This document shows, one piece after another, positions 1-10,151 of a stretch of 64,000 bases of DNA. The position numbers and the translations under genes are program-made. Under the pieces are notes generated by a model. That model did not search any database, was not told the DNA's origin, and was given only the letters and a program-made list of their open reading frames with translations. The stretch is taken from NCBI GenBank assembly GCA_015490805.1, contig WFXC01000021.1, forward strand, positions 1-64,000, read 5' to 3'. Source of the stretch: Candidatus Kapaibacterium sp. (GTDB lineage: Bacteria > Bacteroidota > Ignavibacteria > Kapaibacteriales > WFXC01). The stretch's first letter is position 1. The number at the start of each line of letters is the position of its first letter.

Positions 1-295
1 CCACAGCACTGTGTCCCGAAAGCGAACATATTCTTGCAGTGGCATTGTCGTCGAATCAACTTCCCAGATCCCGATTTGATTCCATCCTCCGTACACTTTG
101 TAATTGACGCCCACGATTGCTTCTCTGCCCACTGCGGGTTTTTCCAGATCAAAGGTTCGGGTCACAGCGTTGGAAATACCGATGGTGCGTTCAAAGACAT
201 GCAAGCCCTGGGCAAGTGCTGGGAGGGTCATCGCAAGCAGGAGTGTGTACACACACACACACACGATTTGCAGAAAATGTTTTCGCTGACATCAT
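1..295 (-). CDS. Exported protein, N-terminal part (runs off the window); start and signal peptide in different frames across a (GT)8 tract
   Basis: Seen: an ATG at 295 (second ATG at 292) lies about 36 nt below a strong promoter and opens MMSAKTFSANR. The reading frame then enters (GT)8. The hydrophobic core TLLLAMTLPALAQ, ending in a signal-peptidase-like ALAQ, lies one base out of frame with that ATG: the ATG at 295 and the in-frame ATG of the core at 231 are 64 nt apart, not 63 or 66. From 231 the frame stays open to base 1 (77 codons, mature part beginning GLHVFERTIG). One extra GT unit would join start and signal peptide; otherwise translation would need a GTG inside the repeat or the ATG at 231. 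Family not recognised; mature start looks periplasmic or secreted. Inference: phase-variable gene caught OFF, or an assembly error at the microsatellite. Confidence 0.6.
249..264. repeat. Dinucleotide microsatellite (AC)8 / (GT)8 in a signal-peptide coding region
   Basis: Sixteen bases of perfect AC repeat, read as GT on the minus strand, lying between the start codon and the hydrophobic core of the left-edge exported protein. A unit of 2 bp changes frame with each gain or loss. Confidence 0.9.
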
Positions 296-337
296 TTTCC
301 AGATCCTGAAATTGTGAAACGAACTCACAGTGTGAGG

Positions 338-368
338 CAAATATACAAAAAATTCCGGACACAGGCAA
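338..368 (-). promoter_or_regulatory. Bacteroidota-type promoter of the left-edge gene
   Basis: On the minus strand TTG (368-366) is followed by exactly 20 nt and then TATATTTG (345-338), matching TTG-N20-TAnnTTTG. Transcription would begin near 331, giving a leader of about 36 nt to the ATG at 295. This supports the upstream ATG as the intended start. Confidence 0.75.
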
Positions 369-390
369 GACCATCGGAGAAGGTCCGGGA

Positions 391-590
391 GGGTATGCTT
401 CAGCGGGCATTCCCTGGGAACGCACCCTTTAAGGTGCATCCGTGCCGACTAAAGTCGGCACTTCCGGTTTACTGGGAGCGCACGCTTCAGCGTGCATTTA
501 CCGGGAACGCACTCCCTTAGGGTGCACTTTCTTTGCCGGCTAAGTCGGCGCTCCCAATTGTTGCCGGCGAATATCGGCGCTTCCGGCCGA
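391..590. repeat. Palindromic repeat cluster 1 (three-way-junction family)
   Basis: Fills most of the 310-640 gap between the left-edge gene and the 3' end of pnp. The clearest copies are at 416-465, 473-503 (left half only) and 503-555. Each full copy has an outer arm (GGGAA or GGGAGC pairing with TTCC or GCTCCC), an inner hairpin of the GCACnCT..AGnGTGC type and a second inner hairpin GCCGAC-TAAA-GTCGGC. No gene is seen in this stretch. Confidence 0.85.
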
Positions 591-641
591 CACTGCCTGG
601 TAGTCGGGTATGGGGAATTGGCTGGTGCTGGGGAAATCCCC

Positions 642-2870
642 TTAGAATGGGAGATTCGGCTTGTTCCCCCGTGGTTTGCGGTGTTCGGTGCCTCGCTGCT
701 GCCGCGAACGCGGAGGGTTCCCACGCTGGGGACGTCCTCCTCGGTGCTGCTGCTCTGGCGGGGGCAGCAGCTCCTTGCGGCTGAGTCGGTACTTGCCGTC
801 CTGCACCGCGATGAGCTTGACTTTGACTTTGTCCCCGACTGCCAGCACGTCGCCGACATTGTGGATGCGGCGGTAGTCGATCTGGGAAATGTGGAGCAAG
901 CCGACCTTGTTGGGGAGAAATTCGACCAGTGCGCCCAATCCCTCGCGAATTTCCCGTACTACGCCCTCATACACTTCGCCAACTTCTGGCTTTTTGACCA
1001 GGTCCTTGATGATGGCTTCGGCTTTCTTTGCTGCTTCCTCGTTAGGCGCATAGATCAGGGCAACGCCTTCCTGCTCGATGAAGATCTCCGTTCCGGTGTC
1101 CTCCGCAATAGCACGAATCGTCGAACCACCCGGTCCGATCACCGCACCGATCATTTCGGGTGGGACAGGGACGCGCCAGATTCGGGGAGCATACGGTGAA
1201 AGCTCCGGACGTGGTGCTGCCAGTACGGCGTTCATTTTTTCCAGAATGAACAGTCGCCCTTGTCGAGCCTGTTCCAGCGCTTTGCGAATGATGTCGTATG
1301 AGATGCCCTGCACCTTAATGTCCATCTGGCACGCGGTGATCCCATCCGCTGTTCCTGCAACTTTAAAGTCCATATCGCCCAGCATATCTTCATCGCCCAG
1401 AATGTCGCTGAGTACGGCGTAGCGACCATCTTCTTCGATAATCAAACCCATCGCAATACCAGAAACAGGTTTGCGGATGGGAATTCCCGCATCCATCAGT
1501 GCTAAGGAGCCGGAGCATACCGTTGCCATTGATGAAGAGCCATTGGACATCAGGATGTCCGAAACCACCCGGATGGTATACGGAAACTCTTCCTCTGGCG
1601 GAATAACGTGTTCCAGAGCCCGTTCTGCCAGATAACCGTGCCCAATTTCTCGACGTGAGGTTGCTCCCATTCGCCGAACTTCGTTGGTACTATAGGGCGG
1701 AAAATTGTAGTGGAGCATAAAGCGCCGGGTATACGTTGGAAGTAATCCCTCAATGACCTGTTCATCGAATTTGGTACCCAGCGTTGCTGTTGCCAGACTC
1801 TGCGTTTCGCCACGTGTGAAGAGAGCAGAGCCGTGCGTTCGCGGCAACAATCCGACTTCAATGGTGATCGGTCGAATTTCGTCCAGCCGCCGCCCGTCAA
1901 TCCGGATGCCTTCATCCAGAATTTTTTTGCGCATCTCCTGCCGCTCAATGTCGCTGACAACGGCGCTGATGATCCGGCTCAGGTTGAGATCCGCATACTC
2001 CGGATTCTCCGCAACGATGGGTTGCAGATGTTCTTCCACTCTCTCCTTGAGTTGCTTGCGAAATTCGGAGCGTTCGGATTTAGTCGTCGGTTTACTGAGA
2101 AATTCCTGGATCTGCGGTTTGGCAAACTGCTCAATTGCCGCTACCAGTGCTTCTGGATACGCTGGTTCGGTGAATTCTTGCTTGGGTTTCCCGGCTTTTG
2201 CCACCAGTTCTCGCTGCAATGCGTTGAGGCGGCGGATGTGGTGATGGGCAAATTCCAGAGCAGCGACAAAATCTTCTTCAGAGACTTCTGAGTAACTTCC
2301 TTCCACCATCACGATGGAATCATCGGTACCGGCGACCACCATATCGAAATCCGAGTATTCCAGTTGGCTCACCCGTGGATTGATAATCCATTCTCCTTCG
2401 ACTCGCCCAACGCGAACTTCGGAAATGGGCCCATTGAACGGGATAGAGGAGAGCATTAGCGCTGCTGATGCTCCCGTTGCTGCCAGCACATCCGCATCGA
2501 ATTCTTGATCGTGCGAAAATACCGTTGCGATAACCTGCGTTTCTTTCCGCCATCCTTTTGGAAACATTGGACGACAGGGACGATCAATCAGTCGGGCAGA
2601 CAGGATTTCCTTGTCCGATGGTTTTGCTTCCCGTTTGAAAAATCCCCCAGGAATTTTCCCAGCCGCCCCCATTTGCTCCCGGTAATCGACAGTCAGAGGG
2701 AGAAAATCCAGATCCATTTCGTTGCCAGAAACGGCTGTGACTAAGACCATCGTCCCTCCCTGCCGTACCATTACTGCTCCGTCTGCCAGGCGGGCAAAAC
2801 GACCGGTTTCGATGGAAAATTCTACTTCGTTTAATTCGCACGATACAGTGTGGACACCTGCTTCCTCCAT
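642..2870 (-). CDS. pnp: Polyribonucleotide nucleotidyltransferase (PNPase)
   Basis: Phosphorolytic 3'-5' exoribonuclease and RNA-tailing enzyme of mRNA decay. The 742-residue protein has two RNase PH-like cores; the second carries the metal-binding segment DILGDEDMLGDMDF near residue 490. A KH domain follows (IGPGGSTIRAI near residue 577), then an S1 domain from about residue 632. The last ~35 residues are rich in Arg, Gly and Pro, a basic disordered tail beyond the usual core length. The ATG at 2870 has a clear GGAAGGAG ribosome-binding site. It follows rpsO after 54 nt in the conserved rpsO-pnp arrangement and is the last gene of the minus-strand translation/RNA block. A short GGGGA..TCCCC inverted repeat directly follows the stop, but without a T-run it is not a convincing terminator. 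Confidence 0.98.
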   Translation of the reverse strand: MEEAGVHTVSCELNEVEFSIETGRFARLADGAVMVRQGGTMVLVTAVSGNEMDLDFLPLTVDYREQMGAAGKIPGGFFKREAKPSDKEILSARLIDRPCRPMFPKGWRKETQVIATVFSHDQEFDADVLAATGASAALMLSSIPFNGPISEVRVGRVEGEWIINPRVSQLEYSDFDMVVAGTDDSIVMVEGSYSEVSEEDFVAALEFAHHHIRRLNALQRELVAKAGKPKQEFTEPAYPEALVAAIEQFAKPQIQEFLSKPTTKSERSEFRKQLKERVEEHLQPIVAENPEYADLNLSRIISAVVSDIERQEMRKKILDEGIRIDGRRLDEIRPITIEVGLLPRTHGSALFTRGETQSLATATLGTKFDEQVIEGLLPTYTRRFMLHYNFPPYSTNEVRRMGATSRREIGHGYLAERALEHVIPPEEEFPYTIRVVSDILMSNGSSSMATVCSGSLALMDAGIPIRKPVSGIAMGLIIEEDGRYAVLSDILGDEDMLGDMDFKVAGTADGITACQMDIKVQGISYDIIRKALEQARQGRLFILEKMNAVLAAPRPELSPYAPRIWRVPVPPEMIGAVIGPGGSTIRAIAEDTGTEIFIEQEGVALIYAPNEEAAKKAEAIIKDLVKKPEVGEVYEGVVREIREGLGALVEFLPNKVGLLHISQIDYRRIHNVGDVLAVGDKVKVKLIAVQDGKYRLSRKELLPPPEQQHRGGRPQRGNPPRSRQQRGTEHRKPRGNKPNLPF

Positions 2871-2924
2871 TCTGCTCCTTCCAGATTTATTTGTTGTACC
2901 TTCTTGTTGTTTGTCAGCAGCGCA

Positions 2925-3197
2925 TTAAAACGGGCGTCGGATGCCCAGCCGATCGCAGACATCCAGATATCGCTGGTAGTCGGTTCGGTAGAGATACCGA
3001 AGTAAGCGACGGCGCTTACCAACTAACAAAATCAATCCTCGCCGGGAATGTTTATCCTTTGGGTGACGTTTCAGATGTTCGGTAATATCAGCGATGCGTT
3101 CTGTCAAAATAGCAATTTGAACGGCTGTATCGCCGGAATTTTTGGGATCGCCACCAAATTGCTGGATCAACTCTGCTTTCCGCTCTTTGGTTACCAT
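2925..3197 (-). CDS. rpsO: 30S ribosomal protein S15
   Basis: A 90-residue protein of normal S15 length that binds 16S rRNA in the platform of the small subunit. Typical signatures are visible: [19 protein letters not shown] N-terminal helix (here [15 protein letters not shown]), the HxKxHxKDxHSRRGL turn ([15 protein letters not shown]) and the basic [11 protein letters not shown] helix. The ATG at 3197 is preceded by AAGGATG. It lies between ribF and pnp on the same strand, as expected for rpsO-pnp. Confidence 0.98.
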   Translation of the reverse strand: MVTKERKAELIQQFGGDPKNSGDTAVQIAILTERIADITEHLKRHPKDKHSRRGLILLVGKRRRLLRYLYRTDYQRYLDVCDRLGIRRPF

Positions 3198-3225
3198 TGC
3201 AACATCCTTTTGAGTTCAACTTCCT

Positions 3226-4188
3226 TTATGAATGGTCAAGGGTTGCCTGCTGATACTGTGCGATCAACTCTTCACATTGCATCCGATCTTCGAACAGTTG
3301 CGAAAGGAACAAATCGACTGTGTCAAATTTCCGCTCCTCCCGCAAATATTGATGGAAGACCACACAAATGCGTTCGTCATACAAGTACTCGTCGAAATTT
3401 AGGAAATGCACTTCTAATCGCGGATTAGAATCGCGTGTAAACGTTGGACGGGTGCCAATATTTGCCATTCCAAATACCTGACGCCCGCGAATCTGTGCCG
3501 ATACGAAGTAGACGCCATTTTTCGGCAACAGCTTTTGCGGTTCCAGCGGTTCAATATTCGCTGTCGGGAAACCCAGCAGTTGGCCACGCCCATCGCCTCG
3601 CACGACAGTTCCGCACACGAAGTACTCATATCCCAGCATTTGATTAGCTTCCGCAAGCTGCCCCTCCCGCAGCGCTTTGCGAATCCGGGTACTGCTGATT
3701 TTTTCTCCGCCTTCCATTACGGGCGGAACAGCGTCGACGGTGAAACCGTATTGTTTTCCTAATTGCTGGAGAAGCTGGACATTGCCTCGCCGTCCTTTGC
3801 CGAAAGAGTGGTCTGTGCCAACGAAGATCCGGGATACGCCGATGGCATCAACCAGAAACTGTTTGACAAATTCCTCCGCTTCCAGCGCCGCTACTGTTTT
3901 ATCAAAATGTACCACCAGGGTGTACTGTACCCCGAATTTTGCCAGAAGATCCAGCCGTTCTTCGATCGTGGTGAGCAGTTGAATGGGGGGACGACGATCG
4001 CCAGCCAGCACCTGGCGCGGATGAGGATGGAAGGTTACTACCAGGTCACGACAATTGTCCTGCTGTGCCGCAATGAGCATATTCTGCAGAATCACCTGAT
4101 GTCCACGATGGACACCATCGAACGTACCGACGCTTAAGACGGTATGGGGATCGCGCGGAACGTCCTGAACGCGCCAGAAGACTTTCAT
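3226..4188 (-). CDS. ribF: Bifunctional riboflavin kinase / FAD synthetase
   Basis: Converts riboflavin to FMN and FMN to FAD. At 320 residues it is the normal length. The N-terminal nucleotidyltransferase domain has SVGTFDGVHRGHQ near residues 20-32 and STRIRKAL near residue 167. The C-terminal riboflavin kinase domain starts near residue 190 with GDGRGQLLGFPTAN and continues to the RKFDTVDLF segment. Its start ATG overlaps the truB stop in an ATGA, so the two genes are probably translationally coupled. The placement rbfA-truB-ribF-rpsO-pnp is the common bacterial order. Confidence 0.97.
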   Translation of the reverse strand: MKVFWRVQDVPRDPHTVLSVGTFDGVHRGHQVILQNMLIAAQQDNCRDLVVTFHPHPRQVLAGDRRPPIQLLTTIEERLDLLAKFGVQYTLVVHFDKTVAALEAEEFVKQFLVDAIGVSRIFVGTDHSFGKGRRGNVQLLQQLGKQYGFTVDAVPPVMEGGEKISSTRIRKALREGQLAEANQMLGYEYFVCGTVVRGDGRGQLLGFPTANIEPLEPQKLLPKNGVYFVSAQIRGRQVFGMANIGTRPTFTRDSNPRLEVHFLNFDEYLYDERICVVFHQYLREERKFDTVDLFLSQLFEDRMQCEELIAQYQQATLDHS

Positions 4189-4940
4189 TCGCTGGTTACC
4201 TGTGCCTTTTTTCCAACTTGCTGAGCAAGCTCCTCGGGCGAAAGTGCCATTGCGACGCGGTACGGTCCGATCGCAGTGCGCCGCAATTGGTACAAATATC
4301 CGCCGGTGCCCATTGCGCTACCAATGTCGCGTGCCAGCGCTCGGATGTACACTCCTTTACCACACCGAACTCGCAGATGAACCAGCGGAGGAGTTATGTC
4401 CAGAATGTCAATTGCATAGATTTCCACTTCCCTCGGATCTAATTCCACCTTTTCTCCCCTGCGAACCCGGCGATAGCTTCTTTTGCCACCCTGTTTGATC
4501 GCTGAATATGCTGGTGGAACCTGAAGAATTTTTCCCACAAACCGCTGAAGTACATCTTCCAATTGTTTGCGGTCGATGTGGTCGACAACTGCGTGGATCT
4601 CCTCTGGAGCTTCACGATCGTCGGTAGCGGTTGTTGCCCCCAGCTTGATGACCGCTTCGTATTCCTTGGGTAGTTGCTGAAAAAAGGATACAAATTTCGT
4701 GGCTTTGCCGACGCAGAGGATCAGCAATCCTGTAGCTAAGGGATCCAGCGTTCCGGTATGACCAATTTTGTACGCTGGAAGAAGAGGGCGAATAAATCGG
4801 ATGACGTCATAGGATGTCCAGTGCAGTGGTTTATCGATGAGAATCTCACCACCGATAGCCGGGAGCATACGGAGCCAATCCGAAAGGGATGAAGAGCGGG
4901 TCAGAATATTGAGCATTGCTTCAGGTGGATTGCTGCTCAT
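4185..4940 (-). CDS. truB: tRNA pseudouridine(55) synthase
   Basis: Makes pseudouridine 55 in the T-loop of tRNAs. The 251-residue protein carries the catalytic motif GTLDPLATGLL with Asp66, and the RCGKGVYIRALARDIG segment typical of TruB. The ATG at 4940 overlaps the end of rbfA by 20 bp; an internal ATG at 4916 is an alternative start that would remove the overlap and eight poorly conserved residues. The C-terminal PUA-like extension is short. Confidence 0.96.
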   Translation of the reverse strand: MSSNPPEAMLNILTRSSSLSDWLRMLPAIGGEILIDKPLHWTSYDVIRFIRPLLPAYKIGHTGTLDPLATGLLILCVGKATKFVSFFQQLPKEYEAVIKLGATTATDDREAPEEIHAVVDHIDRKQLEDVLQRFVGKILQVPPAYSAIKQGGKRSYRRVRRGEKVELDPREVEIYAIDILDITPPLVHLRVRCGKGVYIRALARDIGSAMGTGGYLYQLRRTAIGPYRVAMALSPEELAQQVGKKAQVTSE

Positions 4941-5301
4941 CCGTATTTTTGCCCTCTTGCCGTTCTTGCTCCAGTTGTTTGAGCAGTCGTTGAATTCGTT
5001 CCATATGGTCCAGAGTGTCGTCCAGATAAAACTGCAAACGGGGGATCACTCGCATTCGGACTTGCGGTGCTAAGAGGCGGCGGAATTCCCTGGCGTGGTG
5101 GTTCAGATACGTGATCACCCGCTCCGGATCGCCATCAGCGCCGTAGATACTCACGTATACTTTGGCAACGCTGAGGTCCGGGGACATCCGCACGTGGGTC
5201 AACGTCACCAAACCATTGGTTACTTCAGAGGCTTTTGCTTCGACTGATCCCGCCAGAATTTCCCGCAGTAGATGTGCCACTCGTTCCGGTCGATATCCCA
5301 T
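4921..5301 (-). CDS. rbfA: 30S ribosome-binding factor A
   Basis: Late 30S maturation factor that binds the 16S rRNA 5' end region. The 126-residue protein begins GYRPERVAHLLREIL and shows the KH-like fold signatures LTHVRMSPDLSVAKVYVS and RRLLAPQVRMRVIPRLQF-like strands with the terminal DDTLDHMERI helix. It follows infB after 18 nt and is followed by overlapping truB, the standard cluster. Confidence 0.96.
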   Translation of the reverse strand: MGYRPERVAHLLREILAGSVEAKASEVTNGLVTLTHVRMSPDLSVAKVYVSIYGADGDPERVITYLNHHAREFRRLLAPQVRMRVIPRLQFYLDDTLDHMERIQRLLKQLEQERQEGKNTDEQQST

Positions 5302-5319
5302 CGCATATCGAGATCGTTT

Positions 5320-8300
5320 TTATGATGTTGTTGTTTCCAGTACACGCTGGACTTCCACGATTTGTACTGCTTCGATGATGTCTCCCACCTGAATATCATT
5401 GAAACTTTCCAGCAGGATACCGCACTCGTATCCTGCTTTCACTTCGCGAACATCGTCTTTATGGCGACGCAGGGAGCGGATTTTCCCTTCGAAGATTTCG
5501 ATTCCATCCCGAATAACGCGCACGGTATCATTGCGGTGGATCACACCTTCCTGGACATAGCAGCCGGCAACGGTTCCCACTTTCCGAATGCGGAAAATTT
5601 CCCGAACTTCAGCGATTCCCACCACTTCTTCTCGCTGTTCTGGCTGGAGCATCCCCTGCAGAGCTTTCTTCACATCGTCCACGCATTCATAGATCACTCG
5701 ATAAATCCGGATTTCGACGCCTTCGCGTTCAGCCGCTTGCTTGGCAGCCGAGGTGGGACGAACGTGGAAGCCGATCACGATTGCGTTGGATGCGGCAGCC
5801 AGCATTACGTCCGATTCGGAGATTGCACCGATACCTTTGTGGATAACGTTGACAGCGACTTCCGGGGTGGAGAGCTTGTACAAAGCTTCGGTCAGCGCTT
5901 CCAGGGAGCCAACTACATCGGCTTTGAGTACGATGGGCAATTCTTTGACGGCGTGTTCCTGAATCAAAGAAGAAAGATTTTCCAGACTCATCTGTCGGCG
6001 GCGATGGAGCAGCTTTTCGCGTTTGAGAATTTGCCGTTGCCGGGCAATTTCCCGCGCTTTGCTTTCCGTGTCAACAACGACAAAGCTGTCTCCTGCTTCT
6101 GGCACTTCGTTGAAGCCCAGAATCTGAACAGGGGTTGCTGGTGTTGCTTCCTTGACCCGGTGACCGCGTTCATCGAGCATCGCCCGGACGCGGCCGAAGG
6201 TGGAACCGCAAACGAAGATATCGCCTTCGCGCAACGTTCCCTGCTGCACCAGAACCGTTGCGACCGGACCTTTGCCACGATCCAGTTTTGCTTCGATAAC
6301 TGTTCCTCGCGCTTTTTTTCGAGGGTTCGCTTTCAGATCTTGGAGTTCTGCCACGAGCAAAATGGTTTCCAGTAATTGATCGACGCCCTGCCCGGTTTTT
6401 GCCGAGACCTCGACGCACGGCACATCACCACCCCATTCTTCGACCAGCAGTCCCTTTTCCGCCAGTTGTTGCTTAATCAAATCGGGATTGGCTTCGGGTT
6501 TGTCAATTTTATTGATCGCAACGATGATTGGAACGCCAGCAACCTGTGCGTGGCTAATTGCCTCTTCGGTTTGAGGCATCACGCGATCGTCAGCGGCAAC
6601 GACCAGCACCACAACATCGGTCACCTGAGCGCCGCGTGCCCGCATTGCCGTGAATGCTTCGTGTCCCGGCGTGTCCAGAAAGGTAATGGCTTTATTCGGA
6701 TCGTCTGGCAGGGTAACTTTGTAAGCACCAATGTGCTGGGTAATGCCACCAGCTTCCCCTGCTACAACGTTGGATTGTCGGATATAATCCAGTAGTGAGG
6801 TTTTTCCGTGATCCACGTGTCCCATAATGGTGACGACCGGTGGACGAGGCTGGAGATCTTCGGGGCGATCCTCTTCGTCTTCTATCAGCGCATCTTCCAG
6901 CGGCTCTTCAACAAACCGGACCTCAAATCCCATATCTTCAGCAATCAGCGAGATGATGTCCCGGTCTAACCGCTGGTTGATTGACACGATGACTCCCAAT
7001 TCCATACATTTGACAATGATCTGGTTGGGCGTAACGCCCAGAACGTTGGCTAATTCAGCGACCGTGATAAACTCTGGAATTTCCACAACTTTTTCCAGTT
7101 GTTGCAACTCTTCCTGACGCTGCTGTTCTTCCTGCTTTCGTTGCTGCTTTCGGAGTTTTCGCTGGCGTCGGCGCTCTTCCAGAGCTGTTTCGCCACCGCT
7201 CATCGCTTGGAGCGTCTTTTTCAGTGTTCGCTCAACATCTGCCTGATCAACCTGCTGCTTACTCTTCTTGCGGCGCTTGCGGAAGCGAACCGGAGGCGAA
7301 GCTTCGGCTAAGGCGTCCTGGGGTGACACTTCAGGCGCTTCCAGTTTTTCAGTTTCTGGCTCGTGCTCTTCGCCTTTCGCCCGTCGTTGCCTTGCCCCCT
7401 TTTCCGTTCGCTTTTTCCGCCCTTTTCGCTGTTCCCGCTCACCAGTGTCCCACTCGTCCAGATCAATGCGTCCCAGAATGCGGAATGTTGGAATGCCACT
7501 TTCTGGCTCGTCTTCTGCCTGCTCTTCCGGCAGGGTTGTATCTTCTGCACGGACAGTTGGTTCTTCATCCCCTTCTCTGGAAGGTTCCACTGCTCCCTGC
7601 GGAGCGGTCAGGACGATATCTTCGCCGAAACCTTCAGCAGGTTGTAGTTCGATAGAGTCAGCAATGGTTAATGCTGTTTCCAGATCGGTGGTTTCGACGG
7701 ATTTTGTCTCCGGTGTCTGCTCCGCTGGCGGTGCTGTCATCGCTGGTGTTTCAGCCGCCCGTGCCTCAGCGGTGCCTTCCTTTGCCTCCGCGGGTGTTTC
7801 CTGCTTTTCTGAAGGTGTGGATACTACCTGCTTGCGTTCCTCTTCTACCACCTGGGGTTTCTGTGTTTTCCCTTTCTTACGTCCTGCACGCTTTCCTTTG
7901 AGTTTGGCTTCCTTCGTAGAAGAAGTTTTTTTCTTCTTTGCCTTTGGCTCCAGCGCTTCCAGATCGATTTTGCCGATAATCTTCGGTTCTATGAGCGTTT
8001 CAGTGGCTTCTTCTGAAGGTGCAGGCTCTGTTACTGATTGCGGAGTTTCTTCCTGCTCTACAGGTGGAGAGGGTTCCGGCGGTGATGCAGTTACTGATGC
8101 TTCAGCTCTTTCCTCGGTTACCGTTTCTGCTGCCTGCGCCGCTACTGATTCCACCAGTACTTCCTCCTGAACAGTTGCCTCTTCTGCCTCCTGCCGTAAA
8201 CGCTTGGCTTTTTTGAGATCCGTTTCGAAAGCCTCAGTGACCAGTGCGACCATTTCCGGCGTCAAAACCGCCGTTGCTTTCTCCTCGATCTCGTAGCCCT

Positions 8301-8391
8301 TTTCTTTCAAAAACCGGACAATGGCGTCTTTACCGACATTCAACTGTGCTGCTATTTTAAAGAGCCGCACTTTTTTGCTTTTGGGAGCCAT
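5320..8391 (-). CDS. infB: Translation initiation factor IF-2
   Basis: GTPase that delivers formyl-Met-tRNA to the 30S subunit. The 1023-residue protein starts with an IF2_N winged-helix-like segment ([17 protein letters not shown]). Roughly residues 60-440 are low complexity, rich in Glu, Ala, Thr, Pro and Lys. The GTPase domain begins near residue 523 with [14 protein letters not shown], followed by DTPGHEAF and NKIDKPEAN. Domains II-IV follow to the end. The length comes from the expanded disordered linker, common in Bacteroidota IF-2. nusA lies 33 nt upstream and rbfA 18 nt downstream, so it is probably one transcript. Confidence 0.98.
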   Translation of the reverse strand: MAPKSKKVRLFKIAAQLNVGKDAIVRFLKEKGYEIEEKATAVLTPEMVALVTEAFETDLKKAKRLRQEAEEATVQEEVLVESVAAQAAETVTEERAEASVTASPPEPSPPVEQEETPQSVTEPAPSEEATETLIEPKIIGKIDLEALEPKAKKKKTSSTKEAKLKGKRAGRKKGKTQKPQVVEEERKQVVSTPSEKQETPAEAKEGTAEARAAETPAMTAPPAEQTPETKSVETTDLETALTIADSIELQPAEGFGEDIVLTAPQGAVEPSREGDEEPTVRAEDTTLPEEQAEDEPESGIPTFRILGRIDLDEWDTGEREQRKGRKKRTEKGARQRRAKGEEHEPETEKLEAPEVSPQDALAEASPPVRFRKRRKKSKQQVDQADVERTLKKTLQAMSGGETALEERRRQRKLRKQQRKQEEQQRQEELQQLEKVVEIPEFITVAELANVLGVTPNQIIVKCMELGVIVSINQRLDRDIISLIAEDMGFEVRFVEEPLEDALIEDEEDRPEDLQPRPPVVTIMGHVDHGKTSLLDYIRQSNVVAGEAGGITQHIGAYKVTLPDDPNKAITFLDTPGHEAFTAMRARGAQVTDVVVLVVAADDRVMPQTEEAISHAQVAGVPIIVAINKIDKPEANPDLIKQQLAEKGLLVEEWGGDVPCVEVSAKTGQGVDQLLETILLVAELQDLKANPRKKARGTVIEAKLDRGKGPVATVLVQQGTLREGDIFVCGSTFGRVRAMLDERGHRVKEATPATPVQILGFNEVPEAGDSFVVVDTESKAREIARQRQILKREKLLHRRRQMSLENLSSLIQEHAVKELPIVLKADVVGSLEALTEALYKLSTPEVAVNVIHKGIGAISESDVMLAAASNAIVIGFHVRPTSAAKQAAEREGVEIRIYRVIYECVDDVKKALQGMLQPEQREEVVGIAEVREIFRIRKVGTVAGCYVQEGVIHRNDTVRVIRDGIEIFEGKIRSLRRHKDDVREVKAGYECGILLESFNDIQVGDIIEAVQIVEVQRVLETTTS

Positions 8392-8424
8392 ACACCTGCA
8401 CCACTTTGTCTGTTGAAAAAACTT

Positions 8425-10128
8425 TTATGTCGTTGTTGTGTCGTTTGCACTTTCTTCGCTGGATGTAGACGATAATTGAGCGCCGGAATTCTGATCTGCT
8501 GCCATTTCCGGCTGCTGAATCGGTGCTTCCTTTTCTGCTGGCACAGCGGTTTCGTCACTGGCAGTTTCCGGCGCTGGACTTTCTGTTCCCTTCGCAGCAG
8601 GTGCGTTGTCCATTTCCTCTTCCCCATTTGTTTCTACCGACAATGGCTCGGCTGTGTCCGCAGCAGGACTCTCCGCAGTCGTTGTAGGCTCTGTTTCGCC
8701 ATCTTCAGATGCGGCGATAGACGTTGCTGCTGCGGCTTCTCCAGCCTCAGTTTCGGCGATGTTTTCTGCTGCCTGCGCTTCGCTCTGCGCTTGCAGTTTT
8801 TCTCGCATTGCCATAATCTCTTCCTGGGTAATCGCCTCGATGCGCTCGCGCATCTCTTCGGTTTCCTGCTCATCGAACTCGTCCAGCATAATCTGTCGAA
8901 GTTCCAGGAGGAAGCCTTTGTCCATACCGGGCAGCGCTAAGAGCATCACGGGATCGGCTGCCAGGAATTCTCGAGCCGTGGTAATGCCCAGTTTCTCCAG
9001 CTCTTCGTAGAGACCAATGCCCAATTCTTCCACGAATTCTTTCAGTTCGATATCTTCACCGATTTCCTTCACCACCTGAATTTCGTACCCAGTGAGTTGC
9101 ACTGCCAATCGGATGTTCTGTCCGCCTCGTCCAATTGCCAGCGGAATCTGATCCTCGCTAACCACGACAATAGCAGTCCGGGTTTCTGGAAATACCTGTA
9201 CCTCCTTGATTTTCGCTGGTGCCAGCACGCGAGCAATAAATTCTCGAGGGTCGTCCGACCACTTGATCACATCGATGTTCTCGTTATTGAGCTCTCGCAC
9301 GATGGAATGGATCCGCACCCCTTTCATTCCAACACAGGCGCCAACGGGATCGATTCGCGGGTCGTGGGAATACACTGCCACTTTGCTCCGCTCTCCGGGT
9401 TCCCGAGCAATGGCTTTGATCACAATGACGCCATCATAAACTTCCGGGATTTCCAGTTCAAACAGTTTTGCCAAGAATTGGTTATCTGCTCTGGAGACGA
9501 TAATCTCCGGTGCGCCGCCACCGTGGCGGCGAACTTCTTTGACCAGAACACGCACGCTTTCTCCTTTGCGATACCGCTCACCGGGAATTTGCTCTTCCCG
9601 TGGCATTCGGAGTTCTACCCCGTTGTACAGCAGCAGGACATCGCTGCGTCGTACCTGATAGACTTCTGCAAGGATAATATCGTTGAGCCGCTGCTGAAAT
9701 TCCTGGTAAATATGTTCACGTTCCACTTCGCGAATTTTTGACACCAGAATTTGTTGTGCCAGATGGATCATTCGCCGCCCAAATACGTCGGCTAATTCCT
9801 GCAGGCTGATTTCCTCTACAAATTCATCGCCGACTTCGTATTCCTCGTCCATCAGGCGAGCTTCTTCTAGGGAAATTTGCGTGGTTGGATCTTCGACTTC
9901 TTCCACAATTTCCCGGATAACGTAGATTTCAATGTCTCCCTTTTCCAGATTGACCACGATGTCAAACTGCACATCCGGCCCGTACTTTTTCTTCACTAAG
10001 GTTGCAAACGTATCCCAGATGATGGCGTGCAGTTTCTCCTTGTCGATGTTGTGTGAGCGCGCCATCTCCATAAAGGCTTCAACGATCTGTTTTTTGTCTG
10101 GTCCCTTGGATTGTTTTTTCTTTGCCAT
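8425..10128 (-). CDS. nusA: Transcription termination/antitermination factor NusA, with long acidic tail
   Basis: RNA polymerase-associated elongation factor acting in pausing, termination and antitermination. The 567-residue protein has the N-terminal RNAP-binding domain, an S1 domain near residues 135-200, two KH domains near 230-345 (including DPVGACVGMKGVRIHSIV and IGRGGQNIRLA) and a helix-hairpin-helix region to about residue 430. The last ~130 residues are a Glu/Ala/Thr/Ser-rich, strongly acidic low-complexity tail absent from the compact NusA of many bacteria. It sits between rimP and infB. Confidence 0.97.
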   Translation of the reverse strand: MAKKKQSKGPDKKQIVEAFMEMARSHNIDKEKLHAIIWDTFATLVKKKYGPDVQFDIVVNLEKGDIEIYVIREIVEEVEDPTTQISLEEARLMDEEYEVGDEFVEEISLQELADVFGRRMIHLAQQILVSKIREVEREHIYQEFQQRLNDIILAEVYQVRRSDVLLLYNGVELRMPREEQIPGERYRKGESVRVLVKEVRRHGGGAPEIIVSRADNQFLAKLFELEIPEVYDGVIVIKAIAREPGERSKVAVYSHDPRIDPVGACVGMKGVRIHSIVRELNNENIDVIKWSDDPREFIARVLAPAKIKEVQVFPETRTAIVVVSEDQIPLAIGRGGQNIRLAVQLTGYEIQVVKEIGEDIELKEFVEELGIGLYEELEKLGITTAREFLAADPVMLLALPGMDKGFLLELRQIMLDEFDEQETEEMRERIEAITQEEIMAMREKLQAQSEAQAAENIAETEAGEAAAATSIAASEDGETEPTTTAESPAADTAEPLSVETNGEEEMDNAPAAKGTESPAPETASDETAVPAEKEAPIQQPEMAADQNSGAQLSSTSSEESANDTTTT

Positions 10129-10151
10129 ATCAAACTCCGTCGTTTCGTTGT

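Noticed and set aside
630-641. Terminator after pnp
   Set aside because: GGGGA..TCCCC is only a 5-bp stem with a 2-nt loop and no T-run.
5362-6375. 337-codon plus-strand frame
   Set aside because: Antisense to the conserved infB GTPase and C-terminal domains.
7268-8170. 300-codon plus-strand frame
   Set aside because: It is antisense to the low-complexity linker of infB; its Ser/Ala-rich composition is the mirror of Glu/Ala/Thr codons.
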